Part shown: positions 1 through 5,686 of the stretch, piece by piece
Layout: each line of letters starts with the position of its first letter
Position numbering within the stretch: position 1 is the first letter of the stretch
Source: Paucimonas sp.
GTDB lineage: Bacteria; Pseudomonadota; Gammaproteobacteria; Burkholderiales; Burkholderiaceae_D
Direction of reading: 5' to 3'
DNA length: 7,605 bases
Assembly: GCA_029266815.1 (NCBI GenBank)
Contig: JAQSWC010000079.1
Coordinates: 1-7,605, forward strand
The notes under the pieces: model-generated
What the model was told of the DNA's origin: nothing
Database searches by the model: none
The model's input: the letters and a program-made list of their open reading frames with translations, nothing else
Made by a program: the position numbers and the translations under genes

Positions 1-447
1 GAACTCGACGCCGAGAAAGCGCCGAAAACCGTGGAAAATTTTCTCAACTACGTGCGTGCAGGCCACTACGACGGCACGATCTTTCACCGCGTCATTGACG
101 GATTCATGATCCAGGGCGGCGGATTCGAGCCGGGCATGAAGCAAAAACCGACCAACGACCCGATCGAAAACGAGGCGAAGAACGGTTTGAAGAATGAACC
201 ATACACGATCGCCATGGCACGCACCTCGGCTCCTCATTCGGCGAGCGCGCAGTTCTTCATCAATATCAAGAACAATAGCTTCCTCGATTATCCCGGACAG
301 GATGGCTGGGGATATTGCGTGTTTGGCAAAGTGTCGGAAGGCACTGACATTGTCGATAAAATCCGTGCAGTGAAGACCACGCGCGCAGGCATGCATGCCG
401 ACGTGCCGGTTGAAGACGTCGTCATCGAGAAGGCCGAAGTCGTTTGA
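1..447 (+). CDS. ppiB: Peptidyl-prolyl cis-trans isomerase B (cyclophilin), 5'-truncated by window edge
   Basis: Cyclophilin-type peptidyl-prolyl cis-trans isomerase, which catalyses proline isomerisation during protein folding. The frame is open from base 1, and 148 residues are visible before TGA at 445-447. Compared with the roughly 164-residue E. coli PpiB, about 15 N-terminal residues lie outside the window. The visible part carries the cyclophilin signatures: FHRVIDGFMIQGGGFEPG (visible residues 28-45), including the catalytic Arg of FHR; MARTSAPHSASAQFFIN (72-88); and GWGYCVFGKV (102-111). No signal peptide can be judged because the N-terminus is missing, but the sequence resembles the cytoplasmic PpiB rather than periplasmic PpiA. 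lpxH follows on the same strand after about 50 bases with no terminator-like hairpin, so the two are probably co-transcribed. A GTG at 31 is internal and not the true start. Identification is very secure. Confidence 0.96.
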   Translation, partial: ELDAEKAPKTVENFLNYVRAGHYDGTIFHRVIDGFMIQGGGFEPGMKQKPTNDPIENEAKNGLKNEPYTIAMARTSAPHSASAQFFINIKNNSFLDYPGQDGWGYCVFGKVSEGTDIVDKIRAVKTTRAGMHADVPVEDVVIEKAEVV

Positions 448-485
448 TCCGTAACGCGCAAGCTTGCGGAAGACGGCTACGCGAC

Positions 486-503
486 ATGAATTGCGTACGA
501 TGA
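486..503 (+). other. Five-codon mini-ORF overlapping the lpxH start (ATGA)
   Basis: ATG at 486 is followed by AAT TGC GTA CGA and then TGA at 501-503. The TGA overlaps the chosen lpxH ATG (500-502) in the classic ATGA stop-start arrangement. A GGAA sequence at 469-472 lies about 13 bases upstream of the mini-ORF ATG, which is a rather long spacing. The layout could allow translational coupling into lpxH, whose own start lacks a good ribosome binding site. An ORF this short arises easily by chance, so a function is only inferred. Confidence 0.25.
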
Positions 504-1234
504 CGATGCCGCTCGCCATCTTCGTTTCCGATGTTCACCTGCGGGAGGCATCGGCTGCAACTGCCGATGCCTTTCTCGATTTTCTGCACGACACGGTAAG
601 CGGCGTACCCGCCTTGTACCTGCTCGGAGACCTCTTCGAGTATTGGGCTGGAGACGATGATATTGGCAACGCGTTTCATTGGCGCATAGCCTCATCATTG
701 AAAGCCTTGGCAGACTCCGGCACGGCACTCTACTGGATTGCGGGAAACCGGGATTTTCTGGTTGGGGAAGGATTTGCGCGGACTGCCGCACTGACGCTGT
801 TGCCCGACCCTCACATAATCGATCTTGCCGGACTGAGTATCCTGCTCACGCACGGCGACGCTTCCTGCACCGATGATCTCTCCTACATGGAATTCAGAAA
901 ACAGGTGCGCAGTCCCGAATGGCAAAGGCAGTTCCTGGCCATGCCGCTGGAGAAAAGAAAGCAGATTATCGAGGGCCTTCGCGAAGGAAGCCGCAACGCC
1001 CAGCGCGAAAAGTCCTATGACATCATGGATGTGAACGCCGGTGCGATTGAAGAACTGTTCAATGTCAACGGCACGGAAATCATGATTCACGGGCATACGC
1101 ACCGGCCGGCCATACATAACCACAACGGCAAGTTGCGCTACGTGCTGCCGGATTGGGATTGCGAGAGCGAAACGAGACGGGGTGGCTGGCTGGAACTGCA
1201 CACGGACGGCCGCCTTGTGCAGCGAGACGTGTGA
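500..1234 (+). CDS. lpxH: UDP-2,3-diacylglucosamine diphosphatase (lipid A biosynthesis)
   Basis: LpxH hydrolyses UDP-2,3-diacylglucosamine to lipid X (2,3-diacylglucosamine 1-phosphate) and UMP, the fourth step of lipid A synthesis, as a peripheral protein on the inner face of the inner membrane. With the ATG at 500 the product is 244 residues, against 240 in E. coli. All calcineurin-like metallophosphoesterase motifs are present: SDVHL (D11, H13), GDLFEYWAGDD (D44), GNRDF (N83), THGD (H118) and HGHTHRP (H197, H199). GDLFEYW is characteristic of LpxH. The start is uncertain. The frame is open upstream to a TTG at 464, and ATG 506 is also possible; ATG 500 is chosen because homologous LpxH proteins begin just before the IFVSDVHL strand. 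No strong Shine-Dalgarno precedes any candidate, and a five-codon mini-ORF (486-503) overlaps this start. The gene converges with cysE, leaving 9 bases between the stop codons. Confidence 0.95.
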   Translation: MTMPLAIFVSDVHLREASAATADAFLDFLHDTVSGVPALYLLGDLFEYWAGDDDIGNAFHWRIASSLKALADSGTALYWIAGNRDFLVGEGFARTAALTLLPDPHIIDLAGLSILLTHGDASCTDDLSYMEFRKQVRSPEWQRQFLAMPLEKRKQIIEGLREGSRNAQREKSYDIMDVNAGAIEELFNVNGTEIMIHGHTHRPAIHNHNGKLRYVLPDWDCESETRRGGWLELHTDGRLVQRDV

Positions 1235-1243
1235 CTGCCCTGC

Positions 1244-1993
1244 TTACTCCACCAGTTTGTTGAGCTGTTCCGGATCGAACTTGTCGGCGTCGAGTACCTG
1301 CTCGCATGACATGCCTGCTGATTTCATCGCGGCCATCATTTTCTTCAATTGGTGCTCTTGTGTGGCCACATGGTTGATCAAGCCCTGCAGCGCCAGCGAT
1401 AGAGGATCGTCCGCATTCGAACTGATGCCGTAGGCGCTGAACATGCGCGCAGCTGCAGCTTCACGCTGCTTCTGCTCTTCCTTCTGCACAATGTGAGCCG
1501 GGTTGCCGACAGCCGTTGCGCCTGCCGGCACCTCTTTCACTACTACCGCATTCGAACCAATCCTGGCGCCATCGCCAACGGTAAAGCCACCCAGCACTTT
1601 TGCACCTGCGCCAATGATGACGCCCCGGCCAAGCGTCGGATGTCGCTTCGCCCCCCTATGCAGCGAAGTTCCGCCAAGCGTCACGCCCTGATAGATGGTG
1701 CACTCGTCGCCGACCTCGGCAGTCTCGCCGATGACCACGCCCATGCCGTGGTCGATAAACACTTTCCTGCCAATTGTTGCGCCGGGATGGATTTCAATGC
1801 CGGTGAGACCCCGAGCTACATGCGAGATGAAGCGCGCCATCCACCTGAAACCATGACGCCAGCAGCGATTGGCCCAGCGATGCAGGATGATTGCATGCAA
1901 GCCGGGATAGCAGGTCAGCACTTCCCATGCGCTGCGCGCAGCGGGATCGCGTTCCCTGATACTGGCAATGTCTTCGCGGAGTCGGGTGAACAT
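1244..1993 (-). CDS. cysE: Serine O-acetyltransferase
   Basis: CysE transfers acetyl from acetyl-CoA to L-serine, making O-acetylserine, the carbon skeleton for cysteine synthesis; the enzyme family is feedback-inhibited by cysteine. The 249-residue product has a short helical N-terminal domain (about 1-60) and then a left-handed beta-helix of hexapeptide repeats (about 65-165). Family motifs include GIEIHPGATIGRKVFIDHGMG (62-85 region, catalytic H82 in the DHGMG segment), VVIGETAEVG, VTLGGTSLHRGAKRHP and GAGAKVLG. It lacks most of the long N-terminal helical domain of the 273-residue E. coli enzyme and so resembles the shorter EpsC-like type. Instead it has a C-terminal tail of about 75 residues, rich in Ala, Gln and Lys and probably helical, ending KLVE. 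The C-terminal isoleucine that docks E. coli CysE into CysK is absent. It follows rlmB by 80 bases and may belong to the same transcript. The start is ATG at 1993; no strong ribosome binding site is visible. Confidence 0.95.
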   Translation of the reverse strand: MFTRLREDIASIRERDPAARSAWEVLTCYPGLHAIILHRWANRCWRHGFRWMARFISHVARGLTGIEIHPGATIGRKVFIDHGMGVVIGETAEVGDECTIYQGVTLGGTSLHRGAKRHPTLGRGVIIGAGAKVLGGFTVGDGARIGSNAVVVKEVPAGATAVGNPAHIVQKEEQKQREAAAARMFSAYGISSNADDPLSLALQGLINHVATQEHQLKKMMAAMKSAGMSCEQVLDADKFDPEQLNKLVE

Positions 1994-2029
1994 GAAAACG
2001 TGCAGAAGTGACTGGAAAACCAGATCTTA

Positions 2030-2046
2030 CCCCGGTTCAGCCGGGG
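2030..2046 (-). terminator. GC-rich hairpin between rlmB and cysE, possible weak terminator or attenuator
   Basis: CCCCGG (2030-2035), loop TTCAG, CCGGGG (2041-2046) form a perfect 6-bp stem in the 80-base gap between rlmB and cysE. Read on the minus strand the hairpin is followed by TAAGATCTGG and only then by TTTT, so the T-run is not adjacent as in a canonical intrinsic terminator. A second small inverted repeat, CTGG-AAAA-CCAG (2012-2023), contains that T-run on the minus strand. It may give partial termination, or protect the 3' end of the upstream rlmB message; the sequence alone cannot decide. Confidence 0.4.
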
Positions 2047-2073
2047 ATTGCCTTGCGCAAACTCTCTACCAGA

Positions 2074-2817
2074 TTACTTTCCATTCGCGATGCGCTGTCG
2101 CCTAGCCTCATAGAGACAAACCCCGGAAGCTACCGACACGTTCAAGCTTTCCACCGCTCCCTGCATCGGAATATTGACGAGTACATCGCAGGTCTCGCGC
2201 GTAAGGCGCCGCATGCCCTCGCCCTCGGAGCCCATCACAATGGCGGTGGGAGAAAGGAAATCCGCTTGGTACAAAGTCTTCTCGGCATCATCGCTGGTGC
2301 CGGTGATCCAGATGTCCCGCTCTTTCAGTTCTCGCAGCGCCCGCGCCAGGTTGGTGACCGTAATGTAAGGCACGCTGTCGGCCGCACCGCTGGCGACCTT
2401 AGCTGCGGTGGCATTCAGCCCGACAGCACGGTCCTTTGGCGCAATCACGGCGTGCGCGCCTGCACCGTCGGCCACCCGCAGGCAGGCTCCGAGATTATGC
2501 GGATCGGTAATACCGTCAAGCACTAGCAGAAGCGGCGGGCCTTCGATAGCGTCAAGCAATTCATCCAGATTGCGGGCGAGCGAAATCTCTCCAGCCACTG
2601 CCACGACCCCTTGATGCCGGTGGTTGCCTGCAAGGCTGGACAAGCGCTGATCGTCTGCGTGAATGATGCGGACATTACGCTCCTTGGCATTGCGCACCAA
2701 ATCCTGCATGCGCTTGTCATGCCGCTCCGCATCGATGTAAAGCTCTTCAATTGTCGAAGCATCATGGCGAAGTCTCGCAATCACGGCATGGAAGCCGAAT
2801 ATGGTTTTACCCTTCAT
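2074..2817 (-). CDS. rlmB: 23S rRNA (guanosine-2'-O-)-methyltransferase RlmB (SPOUT/SpoU family)
   Basis: RlmB uses S-adenosylmethionine to methylate the 2'-O of G2251 (E. coli numbering) in the P-loop of 23S rRNA. The product is 247 residues, close to 243 in E. coli. The N-terminal substrate-binding domain (about 1-75) begins with IFGFHAV, typical of the family, and the knotted SpoU methyltransferase domain follows (about 95-242). All three SpoU motifs are present: motif 1 DPHNLGACLRVADGAGA (N108, R114), motif 2 VMGSEGEGMR (E198) and motif 3 IPMQGAVESLNVSVA (S224, N226). The ATG at 2817 lies only 3 bases after the rnr stop codon, so translation is probably coupled to rnr; an AGGAAG at 2839-2834 inside the rnr end is a distant candidate ribosome binding site. 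Possible confusion is only with other SpoU methyltransferases such as TrmH, but the N-terminal domain and motif spacing favour RlmB. Confidence 0.95.
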   Translation of the reverse strand: MKGKTIFGFHAVIARLRHDASTIEELYIDAERHDKRMQDLVRNAKERNVRIIHADDQRLSSLAGNHRHQGVVAVAGEISLARNLDELLDAIEGPPLLLVLDGITDPHNLGACLRVADGAGAHAVIAPKDRAVGLNATAAKVASGAADSVPYITVTNLARALRELKERDIWITGTSDDAEKTLYQADFLSPTAIVMGSEGEGMRRLTRETCDVLVNIPMQGAVESLNVSVASGVCLYEARRQRIANGK

Positions 2818-2820
2818 CGA

Positions 2821-5253
2821 TCAGCGCTTCTTTCTTCCTGTTTTTGCGCGCGCGCCCGCTGTCCGTGCTTGTCCACCGGACCCTGAAGCGGATTTGCCCT
2901 TGCCCGGCTTTGCCGCTTTAGCCGCGCGAACCACTTCCGGCTTTGCCTTCGCCTTTGTCTTGGAAGCCTTCTTGCTTGCCTTTTCCGTTGCTCCTCGCGA
3001 CTCCGATTTCAGGGCGCTGCGGAAATTCGGCTGATCGACCAGCCTGAGATCGATGCGGCGTGCATCGAGATCGACGCGGCTGACCTGTACTGTCACTCGG
3101 TCCGTGAGCTGGTAGCGTATGCCGGTGCGCTCGCCGCGCAACTCATGCCGAGCCTCCTCGAACTGGAAATAGTCGGATCCCAGGTCGGTCACATGCACCA
3201 GACCTTCAATGTACAGCGCATCAAGCTGGACGAAGATGCCGAAGGGCGTGACACCCGAGATCGTTCCGGTGAATTCTTCGCCGAGCTTGTCGCGTATGAA
3301 GTAGCATTTCAGCCAAGCTTCCACATCCCGCGACGCCTCATCTGCCCTGCGTTCATTCGCGGAGCAATGTATGCCAAGCGATTCCCAGATGGCCAGGCTG
3401 CCTTCGCTGCGCTTCTTGCCGGCCGCTTTTTCTTGCGCCTGCATCCTGCGCGCTGCCGGCGACAGCATGGTATTGAGAGAACCGGTATCGATATCGCTCG
3501 GCTCATAACGCTTGCCCTGCAATACAGCCTTGATGGCACGATGAGTCAGCAGATCGGGATAGCGGCGGATCGGGCTCGTGAAGTGCGCGTAAGCCTCATA
3601 AGCAAGACCGAAATGGCCAATATTGTCGGGGCTATAGACAGCCTGCTGCATCGACCTCAACAGCATGGTTTGCAGCAGAACCGCATCGGGACGCGGCTTG
3701 ATCTTCTGCAACACCGCGGCATAGTCCGACGTCGAAGGGGTATCCCCTCCAGGAAGCGTGAGGCCAACCTGCTTGAGGAAAGTACGCAACTGCGTAAGTT
3801 TTTCTTTTGACGGACTGGCATGAACGCGATATAGGCCTGACTGCTCGTGTCGTTCCAGGAGGTCGGCCGCACAGACGTTAGCTGCCAGCATGCATTCTTC
3901 GATGAGGCGATGCGCATCGTTACGCGTGCGCGGAAGAATCTGTTCTATCTTGCCATTGGCATTGCAAACTATGTAGGTTTCGGTGGTTTCGAAATCAATG
4001 GCGCCGCGTGCCTGTCGCGCCTTAAGCAATACCTGGAATACCTCGTACAGGTGAAGCAGGTGAGGCACTAGGGCTGGTCGCCTCGCCGCTTCCGGGCCTT
4101 TCGTGTTGGCCAATATGGCCGCCACCTCGGTATAGGTAAGCCGCGCCGCGGAGTGGATCACAGCCGGATAGAACTGGTAGGCCTTCAATTCCCCTTTTGC
4201 CGTAATCACCGCGTCGCATACCAGTGTCAGACGGTCCACCGCAGGATTCAGCGAGCACAAACCGTTCGACAGCTTTTCCGGCAGCATCGGGATGACGCGA
4301 CGCGGAAAATATACGGAGGTGCTGCGTTCCAGCGCATCGGCATCCAACGCGTCGTTCGGCTTGACGTAATGGCTGACATCGGCAATCGCAACGATCAGCC
4401 GATAGCCGATGCTGCGGCCGATCTTCACAGGTTCGCAGTACACGGCATCATCGAAATCCCTCGCGTCTTCGCCATCGATGGTAACGAGCGGCACGTCTCG
4501 CAGATCGACCCTTCCTGCGAGATCCGCCGCGGTCACCTCGTTCGGCAAGCGCGCAGCGTGCTTTTGCGCGGCTGCCGAGAACTCATGCGGCACGCCGTAC
4601 TTTCTGACGGCAATCTCGATCTCCATACCGGGATCATCAATATCGCCGAGCACCTCCACGATCTTTCCTACCGGCTGCGTGTAACGGGAAGGCTGTTCCG
4701 TCAGCTCGACACTGACAACCTGTCCTGTCTTCGCTTTGCCTGGCGAACCGGCCAGAATAATGTCCTGCCCGATTCGCTTGTCCTCCGGCGCAACGATCCA
4801 TGCGCCGTTTTCATTGAGCAATCTGCCTATCACATGGGTATTGGCGCGCTCGACCACCTCCACGATGGAAGCCTCTGGACGCCCGCGTTTGTCGGTGCCG
4901 ATTACCCGCGCCTGTACGCGATCGCCGTTCAATACCTTCTGCATCTCCTTTTCGGAGAGAAAGATGTCCTCACTTCCGTTATCAGGCACGAGAAAACCAT
5001 AGCCATCACGATGCCCGCTTACCCGGCCTTCAATGAAAGTATTCTGATGGGCAAGACGATAACGTCCGCCGCGGTCAGGCTTAATCTGACCGTCTCTTTC
5101 CATGGCATTCAGGCGGCGCATCAAGCCGTCGGTCTCGTCTTCGCCGACGTCGAGTGCCATGGCAAGCGCATCGACATCCATCGGCTTGTCGGTCGTACGC
5201 AAAATGCCGAGAATCTGTTCACGGCTTGGGATGTTGTATGGAAATTGGCTCAA
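2821..5253 (-). CDS. rnr: Ribonuclease R (3'-5' exoribonuclease)
   Basis: RNase R is a processive hydrolytic 3'-5' exoribonuclease of the RNB/RNase II family that degrades structured RNA and works in rRNA quality control and mRNA decay. The 810-residue protein shows the expected order: N-terminal winged-helix domain (about 10-68), two cold-shock/OB domains (about 72-135 and 140-230), the RNB catalytic domain (about 248-580), an S1 domain (about 658-738), and a basic Lys/Ala/Arg tail (about 750-810) ending GRKKR. The metal-binding acidic cluster IDGEDARDFDDAV is intact (D260, D266, D268, D269), as are HFTSPIRRYPDL (557-568) and CSANERRADEASRDV (630-644). The start is TTG at 5253: the upstream stop in this frame is at 5289-5287 with no ATG or GTG in between, and the next Met is residue 25, inside the winged-helix domain. 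The linker between HRAIK (571-575) and HC (629-630) is about 20 residues longer than I recall for E. coli RNase R, apparently typical of Burkholderiales. rlmB follows after 3 bases. Confidence 0.97.
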   Translation of the reverse strand: MSQFPYNIPSREQILGILRTTDKPMDVDALAMALDVGEDETDGLMRRLNAMERDGQIKPDRGGRYRLAHQNTFIEGRVSGHRDGYGFLVPDNGSEDIFLSEKEMQKVLNGDRVQARVIGTDKRGRPEASIVEVVERANTHVIGRLLNENGAWIVAPEDKRIGQDIILAGSPGKAKTGQVVSVELTEQPSRYTQPVGKIVEVLGDIDDPGMEIEIAVRKYGVPHEFSAAAQKHAARLPNEVTAADLAGRVDLRDVPLVTIDGEDARDFDDAVYCEPVKIGRSIGYRLIVAIADVSHYVKPNDALDADALERSTSVYFPRRVIPMLPEKLSNGLCSLNPAVDRLTLVCDAVITAKGELKAYQFYPAVIHSAARLTYTEVAAILANTKGPEAARRPALVPHLLHLYEVFQVLLKARQARGAIDFETTETYIVCNANGKIEQILPRTRNDAHRLIEECMLAANVCAADLLERHEQSGLYRVHASPSKEKLTQLRTFLKQVGLTLPGGDTPSTSDYAAVLQKIKPRPDAVLLQTMLLRSMQQAVYSPDNIGHFGLAYEAYAHFTSPIRRYPDLLTHRAIKAVLQGKRYEPSDIDTGSLNTMLSPAARRMQAQEKAAGKKRSEGSLAIWESLGIHCSANERRADEASRDVEAWLKCYFIRDKLGEEFTGTISGVTPFGIFVQLDALYIEGLVHVTDLGSDYFQFEEARHELRGERTGIRYQLTDRVTVQVSRVDLDARRIDLRLVDQPNFRSALKSESRGATEKASKKASKTKAKAKPEVVRAAKAAKPGKGKSASGSGGQARTAGARAKTGRKKR

Positions 5254-5414
5254 GTGTTTTTCTGGTTTGTTGTCTCGATAAGGTGTTCAGTTTAACGGAC
5301 TGGACGATTATTTACCTAACGTACTCATCGCATCTAGTCATGCTTTGACTTTAAAACAGTTTCCGATATAATCTCGGTCTCTCGCAGCCGTTACAGGCGA
5401 GAATCAAAAGCAGT
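5254..5414. other. Divergent intergenic region between rnr and tRNA-Leu
   Basis: This 161-base region is visibly richer in A+T than its surroundings and must hold the control signals for rnr (leftward) and tRNA-Leu (rightward). The tRNA promoter is clear and listed separately. For rnr I see no convincing -35/-10 pair. The best guess is a TAAACT on the minus strand at 5293-5288, but its -35 partner is poor. The rnr start has no strong Shine-Dalgarno, only an A-rich stretch (AGAAAAACAC) just upstream of TTG. I see no protein gene here. Confidence 0.6.
5345..5372 (+). promoter_or_regulatory. Sigma70-type promoter for tRNA-Leu
   Basis: A TTGACT -35 box (5345-5350) and a perfect TATAAT -10 box (5367-5372) are separated by 16 bases. 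Transcription would begin near 5379, giving a 5' leader of roughly 35 bases before the mature tRNA at 5415. The strength of the match and its position directly upstream of an isolated tRNA gene make this the obvious tRNA promoter. Confidence 0.85.
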
Positions 5415-5499
5415 GCCCACGTGGCGGAATTGGTAGACGCGCATGGTTCAGGTCCATGTGCCGCAAGGTGTGGGGGTTCGAGTCCCTCCGTGGGCACCA
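5415..5499 (+). tRNA. tRNA-Leu (anticodon CAG)
   Basis: An 85-base class II tRNA with encoded CCA. The acceptor stem GCCCACG (5415-5421) pairs perfectly with CGTGGGC (5489-5495), followed by discriminator A and CCA (5497-5499). The D-arm contains GGCGGAATTGGTAGACGC, typical of bacterial tRNA-Leu. The anticodon stem CATGG/CCATG encloses TTCAGGT, giving anticodon CAG (5449-5451), which reads the CUG codon. The long variable arm is capped by a GCAA tetraloop, and the T-arm has a GGGGG/CCCTC stem with loop TTCGAGT. The gene stands alone between rnr and purA, transcribed away from rnr and towards purA. Confidence 0.98.
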
Positions 5500-5686
5500 T
5501 CAAACGGTGCAGTTTCAGTCACCGACATCCCGGTAGATTTTTCATCCGCAGATGCGGATTCGCGTCAGGCATTGCTTCGACTCGTTTGCGCTGGCCATGC
5601 ACTTTCGCAGCACACATTGGACACTAGTGAAAATCGCCGCCCTTCACTCGAAGCAGCGGCGACTTTGACCTTGCAATGGGCAGCGA
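5500..5686. other. Intergenic region between tRNA-Leu and purA
   Basis: The gap holds the purA terminator (listed separately) and several short inverted repeats: CGGTG/CACCG (5505-5509 with 5520-5524), ACCG/CGGT (5521-5524 with 5531-5534) followed shortly by ATTTTT, and ATCCGC/GCGGAT (5544-5549 with 5554-5559). The first two share bases and cannot form together. The second, with its T-run, is a weak candidate terminator for the tRNA transcript. I recognise no protein gene in either strand and no copy of the tRNA 3' end that would mark an integration site. Confidence 0.5.
5630..5662 (-). terminator. Intrinsic terminator downstream of purA
   Basis: TCGCCGC (5634-5640) pairs perfectly with GCGGCGA (5656-5662). 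Inside the loop, CTTC (5642-5645) pairs with GAAG (5650-5653) around a 4-base loop, extending the hairpin. Read on the minus strand the stem is followed directly by TTTT (5633-5630). It lies about 25 bases past the purA stop, the right place for the end of the hisZ-purA transcript. In the + direction the stem is followed by CTTTG, so it may also stop some tRNA read-through. Confidence 0.75.

Noticed and set aside
464..499. TTG at 464 as the lpxH start, adding 12 residues
   Set aside because: There is no ribosome binding site upstream, and the extra residues extend beyond the usual LpxH N-terminus, which begins just before the first metal-binding strand.
695..1201. A 168-codon open frame on the minus strand opposite lpxH
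   Set aside because: It overlaps a gene with all LpxH motifs intact and has no recognisable features of its own.
1493..2011. A 172-codon open frame on the + strand opposite cysE
   Set aside because: It is antisense to the hexapeptide-repeat region of CysE with no family resemblance; the periodic codons of the repeats keep the opposite frame open.
4153..5295. A 380-codon open frame on the + strand opposite rnr
   Set aside because: It lies wholly antisense to the well-conserved RNase R. The translation has no recognisable motif and is rich in His, Arg and Ile as expected from reading the complement of coding DNA. It is a codon-usage shadow.
5415..5499. tRNA-Leu as an integration site for a genomic island
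   Set aside because: There is no integrase nearby, no direct repeat of the tRNA 3' end within the window, and both flanks are conserved housekeeping genes.
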